Shown in pieces: positions 9,913 to 21,604 of a DNA stretch of 64,000 bases. Below the pieces are notes generated by a model that did no database searches, had not been told where the DNA came from, and saw nothing but the letters and a program-made list of their open reading frames with translations. How positions within the stretch are numbered: position 1 is the stretch's first letter; every line of letters begins with the position of its first letter. Where the stretch lies: contig JARFXM010000004.1 of assembly GCA_029532625.1 (NCBI GenBank), forward strand, positions 4,154,001-4,218,000. Reading direction: 5' to 3'. The DNA is from Lomentospora prolificans. Taxonomy: Eukaryota; Ascomycota; Sordariomycetes; Microascales; Microascaceae. A program made the position numbers and the translations under genes.

Positions 9913-11550
9913 ATGAAGTCTTTCTTTACCTTGCTCGTGCTGCTCCTGGCGGCCGTTGTGCGCGCTGTCAGCTCCACGGGTAGCAGGCTCCTTGTGATAC
10001 TAGACGATGTCACCGACAAGGCCGACTATTCGACTTTCTTTGGCGACCTGAGCAGTATGTTAGCTACCCAATTCGCAATGCCGCACAACGCGCCATAGCT
10101 CTCTTTCAAGCTTACGTGGACTCCCGCTAACTCCCAATTCCAGAGCGAGGATTTGACATCACCTACGAAACCCCCAAGAGCGAATCGCTCTCTCTATTCC
10201 ATCTCGGCGAGAGGACCTACGACCATATTATCGTCCTTCCAACCAAGGTTAAGGGTACGTCCCAAGAAAAATGCCCTGCCCCGATCCCGGCATCGGACCC
10301 CTCGATCTCATAGACTAACCCCCTCCCGCCCTTCAACAGCTCTCGGCCCCAACCTGACCCCCAATATTCTCGTCGATTTCATGAATGCCGAGGGTAACAT
10401 CCTCGTTGCCCTTTCTTCCGAAACCACCGTCTCCACCTCCGTCATCGCTCTACTTTCCGAGCTCGACATCTCTCTCCCCGTCGATCGCACAGGGCTTGTC
10501 GTTGACCACTTCAACTACGATGCTGCCTCCGCCTCCGAGAAGCACGATGTCCTTCTTCTCTTCCCCCCTACTCCCCTCCGACCCGGCCAGCAGGCCTACT
10601 TCACCCCCGCAAAGCCCGTTCCTGAGCTACTCGCCCTCCCCCGCGGTGTCGGCCACACCCTCGGTCAAGGCCCGCTTCTCAACCCCATTCTGAGGGCCCC
10701 CAGTACCGCCTACAGCTACAACCCCAAGGAGCAGGCCGATGGCGTTGACCCCCAGGAGCTCTTCGCTGTTGGCGCGCAACTCGGCCTCGTCTCCACTATG
10801 CAGAGCCGCAACTCTGCCAGGTTCACCATTATCGGAGCCGCCGAGATGCTCACTGATAAGTGGTTCGACGCCAAGGTAAAGCAACCTGGCGGCAAGGCCG
10901 TCGGTACTTGGAATAGAGAGTTCGCCAAGCGCGTCTCTGGGTGGACTTTCAAGGAGATTGGTGTTCTCCGAGTCAACTCGATCGAGCATCGCCTTAACGA
11001 GGCTGGTGTTGCGACCGAGGTGAACCCCAGCATCTACAGGATTAAGAACGATGTGGTGAGTACTTGCTGAAAGATCTCTTTTCTCTCTCGCCTTTTGTCC
11101 ACTCTCGGTACTAATACAATCTAGACCTACACCATCTCGGTCTCCGAATACTCTTGGGACAAGTGGACCGCCTACCTTGTTCCCGATGGCGATGAGCTCC
11201 AGCTCGAGTTTAGCATGCTCTCACCTTTCCACCGACTCAACCTTAGCCGCGCCAAGATCACCGGCCAGGCCTGCACCTACTCTGTCGCCTTCAGGCTACC
11301 GGACCAGCACGGCATCTACAACTTCATGGTCAACTACAAGCGTCCCTTCCTCACCAACATTGAGGAGAAAAACACCGTCTCCGTCAGGCACATGGCCCAC
11401 GACGAGTGGGACCGCTCCTTTGTCATTTCGGCCGCCTGGCCCTGGATTAGCGGCATCGGCGCTACTGTCGTCGGTTTCGTTGCCTTCTCCGCCATCTTCA
11501 TGTACAGCAAGCCCACGGACCGCGCGGGAGAGTCCAAGAAGAAGCAGTAG
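9913..11550 (+). CDS. WBP1: Oligosaccharyltransferase 48 kDa subunit (WBP1/OST48)
   Basis: Non-catalytic subunit of the ER complex that moves the dolichol-linked glycan onto asparagine. Exons 9913-10054, 10144-10254, 10340-11055 and 11125-11550 give 464 residues, normal for the family. A cleavable signal peptide (MKSFFTLLVLLLAAVVRA) precedes the luminal DDOST/WBP1 domain, which contains RLLVILDD near the start, an N-terminal GFDITYETP segment, and ANILVDF/GHTLGQ-type segments further on. A single membrane span near the C terminus (WISGIGATVVGFVAFSAIFMY) is followed by a short cytosolic tail ending KKKQ, which has lysines at -3 and -4 as in the KKXX ER-retrieval signal. Donors are GTATGT, GTACGT and GTGAGT. 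The product is recognised as WBP1/DDOST; the symbol follows yeast. Confidence 0.93.
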
Positions 11551-11926
11551 ATCTCTTAGTGTTCAAAAGAGTATGAAAATATCAAATACCCTTTTTTTTT
11601 CTTCTCCTTCCGGTCTCTTGTTTTCTCAACTTTGAAAGCCGAAAAAGGAGGGTTGCACATGAAGGAATGGGGCTTTTATCTAGAATTTCACAATGGAAAA
11701 TGGGGGGCGGCGTGATAACATGTACATCAAGGAAAGTTTTACAGCGGCTTCTTTCTGTGTTTGTCTTGCTTTTTTTGTTGGTTTTTAGAACCCGGGGTTT
11801 AATCTCTAGGAATGCAACGATACTACCCATCCCACCTTGCCAAGTAAACCCAAACTTAAACGAGGAACCGAAACCAGAACCGGAAGCTGCAAAAAGAAGG
11901 CAAGAAACGCAAGCAAAACGGTAAGA

Positions 11927-11950
11927 TAGGGTAGGGTAGGGTAAGGGTAA
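11927..11950 (+). repeat. Interstitial telomere-like TAGGG repeat
   Basis: TAGGG appears three times in a row, followed by TAAGGGTAA. It resembles the ascomycete telomere unit TTAGGG with one T missing. It is short (24 bp) and internal, so it is not a chromosome end. Confidence 0.7.
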
Positions 11951-13733
11951 TCCGATACTGAAGGGCCCTCAGATTAGCTCTCTTATGTTCTCATCGACAG
12001 AGACGCTGTTGCATCCCGCGCCAGGGCACGGGGGAACGCGCGCCCATCTGCCTGCAAATTTGGCTTTTTGGACCTTTACTTGGTCATCACCGGGCTCTAT
12101 AGAGTATCGTAGGTTTATGAAAATTGGGGTGCTCAGTCGCTTGGAGGGGGAGGGCTGCATCTCCCAGCCCCTTTTGGCCTGTTGCACGACATGCAACAAA
12201 TCTAGATCACGGAACGCCCAGCTATGGGGTTCACCAATCGAGAAGAGAAGACATGGGGAAAACGGATAGGTAAGCGAATGGGTCATCACGTATGAGCACG
12301 CTCAGAAGAACTCTTGAGTAGCTTCGCCGTGGCCCATTTCAAGTTTGCGGACACAGAGGTGGGTTCAACGCGGATCCGCGCGAGCGACTCTGGCCCTTGG
12401 ATGTGGCAAACGCCGTCGGTTCAGAACCACCAGAGGCTGAACTCGGCCATCTGGTTTGGTCGGTTTGTACTCGACGGGTTGACATCACGAAAATGTACCT
12501 CTCTCCGTCAAGTCAAGTCACACAAGGTGACCCAGAGATAGAACAAGACTCGCGACCGTGCTCGGGCCGGAGCGTCTATTAGAGGTTGCCACTCGGCTAG
12601 GAAGGAGACATCATTAGATCTAGGGACAGCAGGGTTAGCAGGGCTGTGCACCTAGATCGCATAACAGATAATAACCGAGGGAGCACCTACCAGCCAGCTC
12701 CGATTGAAAACTTTTTTTGAAATTGCCGTCATCGGCGGTCCTTTGCGGTCGCACCGACATGGCTCGTTCCAGCTTGTGTATGGAACATTGACGGACAAGT
12801 GCGCCACCGGACTTGTATGGCCTCTCGCAACGATGCAATGTCATCACAGCGGCACAATATCTTTATGATTGTGACCTTCCCAGCTCAAGTGGGTGAAGAG
12901 TGCGAGGGTTGTGCGAAATGTCTGTAGTGAAACAACCCTGCTCAGATCTCTGTTCTTTATACTTCAAGTTCTGATCATCTACCCGCCAGCCGGGTTTCCG
13001 AGGAACCCCTAGCTCATTCGGGGATCATAGCTCTCTGAGTCTTCTCGTCATCGCAGGGGGTAAGGGTCTGAAAAAGGGGACGAAAGGAAAAAGCTGCAGG
13101 CGGCACGAGAACACGGGCGAGGGCGAGGTTTATTCGTTTCGAACTGGGCGTCTGGAAAGACCATCTAGTCTAGTTACTGGGAGACGTGAGACGATAGCGC
13201 TTGCGAATATACTCTTCGGCGGTGTACGGGCAATGTGGGATACGAGAAAATCGAAATCCGAACGATCAAAGGACGAGGCAGTACCAAGGTTGCGAGACTC
13301 AGTACAATCAGTAGGACGTTTGACGGAGGCAAAAGATTAGCACCGGAACGAGCGAGCGAGACACAGATGGGCCAAGAGATGGAAATTCAAGACAAAACAC
13401 AGAGGGATACTGGTTTAGTCACAAAAGAACGGAGTGTGGGAGGAAAAAGAAGAGAGAAGAAAGTCGGAAGGGTAGGAGTCAACATCAAACACATGAAAGG
13501 GACTTGGGCAGGAAGAACCCAAGGCGAGGGTCGCATAGCAATTTACGCGTCTCACGCGATGGCCTGGCTTTATTAGAGGGAAGCTCAGTCAGTAATTCGT
13601 GGGTCTGCGTTGCGAGCACCCAATGACTGGTGACTAAGCAGGCTAGCAAAAGCCTCGCAACGCCCAGCCTCAGAACTTCGGTCTCCTGGCAAGGCTACTT
13701 CGTACTTGCTGGCGAAACCGGGCGGAATATAGG

Positions 13734-13740
13734 TATAAAT
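13734..13740 (+). promoter_or_regulatory. TATA-like box upstream of ISY1
   Basis: TATAAAT lies 151 bp before the ISY1 start codon. A core-promoter role is inferred from position only. Confidence 0.4.
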
Positions 13741-13884
13741 ATCAACTCCTCCAAGTCTGATCCCCCCCTCGCAGCGATCGCAAACGCAAGCCAAATCGGA
13801 TTGTGCAGGCCTCTCCAACCTTCTGCCGAGCTCAGATACACTGCCCAACTCAGTCGGTAAACCGTTCATCGCACCACTGTCAAA

Positions 13885-14683
13885 ATGGTAAGCCTCAATT
13901 GTTGCTGGAAGAAAAAATGATGCCGAACAGCTCTAACCGCAAGCTTCCCAGGCGCGAAATTCGGAAAAAGCCCAGTCTATGCTGTTTCGCTTCCGCGAAG
14001 CGCAGGCCGCCGACCTCGGCCTCTTCGACGCCGGCCGCACCCGCCGCCCCAAGATCATCACCGAGGTCGATGCCATCCCCGCCTGTGAGAAGTGGCGTGG
14101 TCAGGTCCTCAAGGAGATTTCGCGCAAGGTCACCAAGATCCAGGATCCCGCGCTGAGCGACTACCAGATCCGCGACCTCAACGACGAGATCAACAAGCTC
14201 ATGCGGGAGAAACACATGTGGGAGGTGCAGATACGGAATTTAGGCGGGCCAAATTACATGCGAGCAGCTGCGAAGGTGTACGACGACCAAGGGAGGGAGA
14301 TACCGGGGAGAGGGAAAGGGTACAAATACTTTGGAAGAGCAAGAGACCTTCCAGGCGTCAAGGAGCTGTTCGAGGCTGTCAAGTCCAAGGCGGCGGAGGA
14401 GAAACCTCTGGACTCGAGGGCAGATATCAGGAAACAAGTGGATGCGGCGTATTACGGTTGGAGCCCGGACGAAGAAGACGACGAACTTCTGGCGTATGAA
14501 GCCGCGAGGGAGAATGAGGCTTTTGAGAACATGGCCGAGACCGGGAACCCTGAACCGCCGCCGGGCTGGGAACCATTACCGGGCGATTCGGGAGATGGGA
14601 GAGAGTGGCAGCTGCCCACATTAGAAGAGGTTCAAGAAGAGCTGATCGACAGGCGGAGGCGGAAGCTCCTCGAGCAATTATAA
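13885..14683 (+). CDS. ISY1: Pre-mRNA-splicing factor ISY1
   Basis: Component of the NineTeen complex/activated spliceosome, acting in the nucleus at the first splicing step. Two exons, 13885-13887 and 13952-14683, give 244 residues. The first coding exon is only the start codon: ATG is followed at once by GTAAGC, the intron has a CTCTAAC branch point and ends CCCAG, and the second exon then reads ARNSEKAQSMLFRFREAQ, the conserved start of ISY1. Further family signatures are RRPKIITEVD, the basic/coiled stretch DLNDEINKLMREKHMWEVQIRNLGG (residues about 75-100) and FGRARDLPGVKELF. The C-terminal part is acidic and proline-rich, ending in a helical EELIDRRRRKLLEQL-type stretch. Without the tiny exon the protein would appear to start at Met11. 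Confidence 0.93.
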
Positions 14684-15727
14684 CCTGATGCTTTCAGCCC
14701 GTCTCATCTTGCACAAAAGTTGTCCGTTGTCTTTCACGTTCTACGTTCGGGGTCTCTCTTCTACATGTTCTAGCGAACTTTCTTCCTTGGTTCTTTTAGG
14801 TTGGGCATAGCATTCAATGTATATATCATCGGTCAGGTTGGGCAAGGTTTCCTTGATCAAAATTAGTATTTCGGACAAAACCGATCTATTCAAACTCAAC
14901 TCCTCAGCAGCGCCCGTTCCCCTCTCATATGGCCAAACAGATCTGCAGGTACCATTGCCGAACAACATCTCATCGCACTCATTCCCTGGGTGGTAGGTAT
15001 CGATCCGTTAAGAAGAGATTGGACAACCGCCATCTCCTGGCTCTCTCATCCCACTGCCTCCATTCGCGAGAAACCCCCCAAAGCGATAATCCGCAGAACC
15101 TATAAAACCCGGGCGTCCATACAAGCTTTCTCCCTCTCACCCCTCGCGGCTGAATTCGATTCCCCCAGACTCCCGCATCGGTCACCCATACCCAAATGCC
15201 GGAGCGAACCACTCAATTCTTCTCCACAATTTCGTAAATTGCATGCAAATACCACCTCTCTCTTTCCATTGACCTTCCGTCAGGTATCCCCTCTCCGCAC
15301 ACCCGAGGGGGAAGACTTACATATTCCCCCCCTCTCCTGTATTTCTCCGACCGTCGAGGCGCGGAAGATTGTTGGTGGGAGATCTAGATGAAATCAGCAA
15401 GAGGTTAGTAGGGTGCATACGATGATGCTTTCTGCCCTTTATCCAACCAGGAAACGGGAGAGGGGGTTGGCCGTAGGAAGGGTGGATTGGCGGCGATGCG
15501 TAGAGCGTGGACAGCGACCCCATGAACCGTTTACCCGCCATGGTTAGGTCTCGTATATTGATGGAATGAGGAGAAAGTGGAGAGTAGCTTCTCTCCGAAA
15601 ATCGTACATGTATAACTAGATTGCACGCGTGATGGAAGGTCAACGCGAAGGGACCGCTGTCTCTCATCCAGTCGCCTCCGTAAAATCCTCCGCGAGACAA
15701 AGGAGCCACAACCATTGCCCTCGAGAC
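14684..15727. other. Intergenic region upstream of the xylosidase gene
   Basis: No gene is supported; the 133- and 132-codon frames on opposite strands (14990-15715) overlap and lack domains. TATAAAA at 15101-15107 lies 627 bp before the xylosidase ATG. I did not find a clear GGCTAA-type xylanase-regulator site in this stretch by eye. Confidence 0.5.
15101..15107 (+). promoter_or_regulatory. TATA-like box, distant from the xylosidase start
   Basis: TATAAAA in a GC-rich setting, followed by pyrimidine-rich DNA typical of fungal transcription starts (15120-15300). If it drives the xylosidase gene the leader would be about 600 nt, unless it contains a spliced intron. Confidence 0.3.
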
Positions 15728-18358
15728 ATGATCATGACTCTGCGGACAACATTGGCGGTGCTAGTCGCCTTTGCGACGCCCATACTCGCCCAGAATGGAC
15801 AGTTTCCCGACTGCGCATCTGGACCGGTACGTAGGCGTCTATGTCGAAGGCTTCGACTAGCTCGAATTTGCTGACCCTCAAGTGAAAGTTGGCCTCCAAC
15901 AAGGTCTGTGATACCAGCTTGGACCCGTATACACGCGCGAAGGCTGTAAGTGAAGAGTACTTAGTGGAAACAGGCAAAAGTCTAGGCGGGTCAACCTGAC
16001 ATGATCACCAGCTCGTCGAAGCGATGAACCTCCAGGAGAAGATTGCCAATTCCGAGGCCGAATCGCCCGGCATCCAGCGCCTCGGGTTGCCCAAGTACAC
16101 GTGGTGGAACGAGGCTCTCCACGGCGTTGCGCGCTCTCGAGGTGTCAGCTTCCGACAGAATGGCGAGTTTAGTTATGCGACGTCTTTCCCTCAACCCATC
16201 ACCATGGGGGCTGCATTTGACATGGACCTTGTCGAGGGATTTGCCAGTGAGTTCTGTGATCTAAACGGGAACTCTCCATGGCGTTGATTTTCACACTACT
16301 ATTTAGACGTTACTTCCACCGAGGCCCGCGCATTCAACAACGCGGGCCAGGCTGGACTCACTTACTGGACGCCCAACATCAACCCATACCGGGATCCCAG
16401 ATGGGGCCGAGGCATGGAGGTGCCTTCGGAAGATTCCTTCTTTATGAGCACCTACGTGAGGCACCTTATTCCTCGTTTGCAAGGTGGACTCCATGCAGAC
16501 CCCTACTTCAAACTTGTCGCGACTTGCAAGCACTATGCAGGTTATGACATTGAGAGTGAGTTGTGCTCAAACTGTTAACGTTCGTAATGGAGTTCCACTC
16601 ACGCACGAGAAAAAACTAGACTGGCAGGGCAACAAGCGCTACGGCTTCGATGCCAAGATTACCCAACAAGACCTCCGCGACTACCATCTACTCCCCTTCC
16701 AGACTTGTGCTCGCGATGTCAACGCCCAATCAATCATGTGCGCCTACAACGCCGTCAACGGGGTGCCTACTTGCGCTGATGACTGGCTTATGAACAAGCT
16801 TCTTCGCACACACTGGAACTGGACCGAGGAGCAGCAGTATGTCACGAGCGACTGCGACTCGCTCAACAATGTCTTCCAGGACCATAGGTACAAGGGCATG
16901 AACGCCGCGCAGGTGGCTGCTGAGACACTCAAGGCCGGGTGCGACCTCGACTGCGGAGACTTTTGGCCCAGGAACCTCGGGCAAGCGTTCAACCAGGGCT
17001 TGTTCGAAATCGAGACTCTTGACGAGTCGATTGCGAGGCGTTTCGCCGCCATGGTGAGACTTGGCTACTTTGATCCCAAAGACGATGTGCCGTATAGGCA
17101 GATTGGATGGTCGTCCGTCGCCACTCCCGAGGCGCGGGCGCTTGCTCTTCGTGCGGCCACTGAAGGAATAGTTCTTTTGAAGAATAACGGAGCACTCCCA
17201 CTCGAGAAGCCTGGTGGCGCGGTTAAGACTGTTGCCGTCGTGGGACCTCTAGCAGCCGCAACAACACAAATGCAAGGCAACTACTTTGGTATTCCCCAAA
17301 AGATTGTTTCTCCTCAGGATGGGTTCAGAGATGCTGGTTACACTGTCTCTACTGGCCGCGGTTGCGACGTTGGCTGCGGTGGTACCGGCCAGTTCAACGA
17401 GGCGCTAAACGCCGCCCGCCAGGCGGATGCCGTGATCTACGTCGGTGGTATCGACGTTTCGGTCGAAGCTGAGGACAAGGACCGAAACGATATCACCTGG
17501 CCTGGTCAACAGTTGGCCCTCATTAAGCAGCTCGGCGAGGCAGCGGCCGACAAGCCGTTTGTAGTCGTGCAGCTAGGTACCATGCTTGACTCTTCTGCGA
17601 TTGTGGCAGACGCCAACGTGGACGCTTTGATCTGGGGAGGTTACCCAGGACAGGATGGAGGAACTGCCATCGCGAATATCGTCTCCGGAGCAAGCGCGCC
17701 AGCCGGTAGGCTACCCGTTACACAGTATCCAGGCAGCTATACCAGGGATGTGAAAATGACGGATATGAACCTACATCCCGGCCAGGGTAACCCCGGGTAA
17801 GGAACTTGAGAAGGTCACGCAATGCATGATTTCCGGCTAACTATTACGTTTAGGCGGACTTACAAATGGTACACCGGAACTCCTGTTTTCGAGTTTGGCC
17901 ACGGCCTCCATTACACAAACTTCAGTCTCACATTCGACGCAGACGTAATTGGTGACATCCCAACGACATTCAACACCGCCGAACTTGTGTCCCAGGAATC
18001 TGAGGAGCTCTACAAAGACCTCTACCACTTTACGTCGATTCCGGTTAAGGTAACAAACGAGGGTGAAGTGGCTTCGGACTTTGTCGTTTTAGCGTTCCTC
18101 AAAGGCGAATACGGACCAGAACCGTACCCGAAAAAAAGCCTCGTAGCCTTTACGCGTTTCCATGACGTAGCGCCCGGTGAATCGGCTACGGCTTCTCTAG
18201 ATATCAACATTGGCACTATCGCACGTGGCGATGAGAAGGGAGACCTCGTACTATTCCCCGGAAAGTATAGCATCGTACTTGACATCGACGATCAGGACGC
18301 CTGGGAATTTACCATTGAGGGCGAGGACGCGGTGCTTGATTCCTGGCCGGCAAGGTGA
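15728..18358 (+). CDS. Secreted GH3 beta-xylosidase
   Basis: Exo-1,4-beta-xylosidase that releases xylose from xylo-oligosaccharides outside the cell during hemicellulose breakdown. Six exons (15728-15826, 15889-15945, 16012-16246, 16307-16555, 16620-17796, 17854-18358) give 773 residues, the usual fungal length. A signal peptide (residues 1-21, ending PILA) is followed by the GH3 N-terminal barrel with LPKYTWWNEALHG, PNINPYRDPRWGRG and CKHYAGYDIENW. The catalytic nucleophile is Asp291 in VTSDCDS. The C-terminal sandwich contains KNNGALPL and WGGYPGQDGG, and a final fibronectin-III-like domain starts after FEFGHGLHYTNF. Motifs favour the xylosidase branch of GH3 over beta-glucosidase, but arabinofuranosidase activity cannot be excluded. 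All five introns are 57-66 bp with good donors. Confidence 0.92.
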
Positions 18359-21300
18359 AGCAAAAGATCGCCGAGGACCTTGACTAGTTAGTTAGTTAGT
18401 TAGAGTACCGCGTAGTGGCGAATTTTCTCCCTTCTACCCAAATCCATATCACTAGCTTTCCTTAGCTGAGTATTGGCATCAGACCAGTAGCAGTAAGTGT
18501 GAGAGTAATAGCCACCAGAAGAGCTAGGCTCGGGGCAGTCCGACCGCTTGAAACGTGAACTGACGATTCTAAGGGGTCGCTCGAATCCTTTAGCCTCTCG
18601 GAGGAGCGGATAGCGTATTTTTTAGAACAGAGCCGGATCCCAGAACCGGCCTAGGATATTGACGGCGGCCGAATACTTGATACCCGCCCCAAAGAGAGGC
18701 TCGGAGCGTTGGGAAATGAAATTCGCTATGGTTGGAGGCTCTTCGTTCTGCGAAAACGGCCATTCTATTCGGTTTCATAGGCTGGAGATGATACCTCTTA
18801 CCAATACCACTATCTCTCACGTCTGGGCCGAACAGGAGAGCTTGTAACCTTGTCCTTGAGCCGAGGCCCACGGCGGATTCCAGCATGACTTGTTGGGTCG
18901 GTAGAGGGCTGGAGCTGAAATCAAATGAGCTCATCGACTGGACCGGGGAATCGTCAGACGTCACACGCCGACTGCCTGCGGAATCAGTTGATGTGGTCTC
19001 CCAAGGGCTGTGAACCAGTCATGGAGCCAAAGAATGAAACAGATACACGGACAGAAAATATCGAATTCCTTGATATCTGGGAGAGAGTGGATGCTTGATT
19101 CGAGATAAACTGCTACAATATTGGCAATGAGGCACAGCAAGACGGCTCTTGTCGCGTGAAGCAGTTGGGGAGGTTTGGTGCCCGAAACGGGCGGCTGGCG
19201 GGGGCACAGCTGGCCAGGCTCTCTGCCAGCCAATACTCTAGATTACGCAGGTCTTTGGCTTGCTTGGGGTACAGGTGCTAAGTTAACTCTGTCTGTTCCA
19301 TGCAGATTGCCTTAAAAGCGCCCCCTTGGCGGCAATCCCGTTGTTTACGCATAGTTCGCTTCGCTCTCGTTTCCTCTCGACCACTCAGCCCTCAAACCCT
19401 ATCCAGAGTAATCTTATTATTAGTAAAATTCCCCATGCGGCTAGACCCCAGAACCAGCCACTAACCATGCAGTAAGCAAAGATCTCGCCAACCCGCTCGA
19501 AGACGTTGTCAGCAAACACAGCCGGGGCAATACCCCTGAGCTGGCGATTCCGTCACGATAAAAGGAGCGTGGCGCTCAGGCTGCACTCTGACTGGTCTCG
19601 TGCTCGCCACGAGTGCCATGATGGATGGTCGTCAGAGGCCAGAGAGCATGCAGAGGGCCTTTATCACTGCCCGGCTGAGGTCTGTGTATTTTCAATCCGT
19701 CATCCGAGTGCCATCTCGAGCCGGTTCACAGGAATAACTTTTCAACCCGTCGGAGGTTAACCCTACAAGTTGTGACATCCCCTCAGAGGCCCAGCGTCGT
19801 ATTCCGCCCATGGGTGAGCAAGAGCGGGCCAGGCTGAACCACACAAAACCCTGGCAACCCCGTCGCCGTGCATTATTGTCTAACGACAGAGTGGGCATGG
19901 AGCCCGAAATATTCGTTGTGCATAAGACGAGAGGGCTCCTCCACTTTGTCACGCCTTTGTCATGGATGCGGGCCAACAGGGAGGTCTTTTTTTTATTTTC
20001 CCCTTTGTCTGTCAAAGGGCCTTGTCTCAGACAGATTTTGCTTTTCTCATGGCGCCAGGGGTCGAGTCCGCCTCGTTCCTAACCTTTATGATCAGTTTTG
20101 GCATTATCCTCGCACATAGTTTCTGCTTGTTCTCGTGGACTCGACAATGATGAGTTGCGGAATTTTAGAGCGTCCACGGACGTTTTTTCCCAGGAACCCT
20201 CGGGCGTTCGTCCCCACTATAGTAACTTCAACCATGTCCAGGATACCAGTGCAGTAACAGGAGACAAAGCTTGAGTGGAACCTGAGTGCTGTTTGCGCAC
20301 ATTCGGGATGTACTCTGTATCTTCGTAACTTCGTAGACAAAGTCACCTTTGTACTTCGTACCTGCATTTCGCCCTGCAGGTGCGACCCGACCGAATTTTT
20401 ATTTTCCTCTTCCGCCATGGCCTTCTCGCTTCTCTCTCGCCTCTCACAGTGACCTGGGCCTAGCCCATGGCGCCCATGGTCAGCCACCCGGGGACCAGAA
20501 GGTTCCACAAATGGTGGCCCCAAGGACCACTCCTCGAAGACCAGAAGTGGTTCCAGAGCTCTTCACTCACCAAAATCAGAAACGCGCCGTCCGTGCCCAC
20601 AAAAGATCGGCTCGTCTGATGGAGCACAGTGACGTGACTGGGTTGCAGGGGCTCTGGCTGCCACTCCAGGCGTTCGCTTCGTGGTCCGCCAGCCGGCGCC
20701 CCAGCAGCGCGCTATTACCAACCCAAAATCGACTTCTACTTCCCCACCCATCATCAAAGACCCCCTGAGCCTGGTTCTTGGCGCCCCGGTTAACTTCTGC
20801 CGCTGGCCTCCATCACCCGAAAAGTAGCAGCCCATGGGACTACGATGTACACTCTCGAGTGAAGGAGAGAAGGGGTCGAGTTTCCTCCAGAAAGGGGAGG
20901 AGGCTAGACTAGACAAAGAATTTCTTCCGTTCCAGAAGGCAACGCTAGATAATTACCCACCCACGGCGCATCCCTTTCCCACATTGTGGGCTTCTCTTCT
21001 CTTTCGATCCTTTGTTTCTGAATCAGGTCGACGAACTTGTCTTGCAACGCCAACGGCAGGCAACATAAACGATAGCCAGCCAGCGACGTGTGGCCGTTCT
21101 TCTGTCGAGAGCTGAACCTGTCTGATCTCGCGCGCGCGTCTCATCTGGTAGCTAAGCCACTGGATCTCGCGCTCTCTAGCCGGGTGTGTATTGGCTGCAT
21201 CTCCCTCCTTGACGCCGTCACGAGAAACCTATCTTTGGACGAGAAAACTTTATGGCTATTCTTCGTTTCGTTTGATCTAGGCCTTCTCCATTCTTTGACT

Positions 21301-21604
21301 TCTTTTTCTCTTTCGTCCGTTTGGCCTGCGTTGCTTAGGTATATTTAAAGCCCACTGCTGGCAGCCTGCGACAGGCTAAAGAAAGAAGGGGAAATACGAG
21401 AAACGCAGCTGGACTCCTGGGACCATTCGTATTGGAGGCCGACGATAGCAACCCCTGTCCTTGGCTACTAGCCCGTCGTTCCCTCGGCATTACATTTATT
21501 TTGGGAATCCGCTGGCCATGATCTCTTCCCAAGCTCTATCTCACTGAAATCTTTATCGAGGGTAGATCAAAGATCCTCGTTAATTCAAATTCTACGCATT
21601 CACA
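18359..21604. other. Long intergenic region, no gene seen
   Basis: About 3.2 kb. The longest frames (124 and 139 codons) overlap others on both strands and show no domain. The right-hand ~300 bp, before the gene at 21605, is presumably its promoter and leader. Confidence 0.5.
18385..18404 (+). repeat. TAGT tetranucleotide repeat after the xylosidase gene
   Basis: Five TAGT units about 30 bp past the xylosidase stop codon, so probably in its 3' untranslated region. Confidence 0.8.

Larger units (their letters stand above)
11551..13884. other. Intergenic region between WBP1 and ISY1
   Basis: About 2.3 kb with no supported gene. A 113-codon frame at 13235-13576 is rich in K, R and G but resembles nothing I know. 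The segment holds a telomere-like repeat at 11927-11950 and, near its end, a TATA-like site for ISY1. Confidence 0.5.

Noticed and set aside
15150..15170. TTCGATTCC resembling a tRNA B box
   Set aside because: Two mismatches to the consensus and no matching A box or cloverleaf in the preceding 60 bp.
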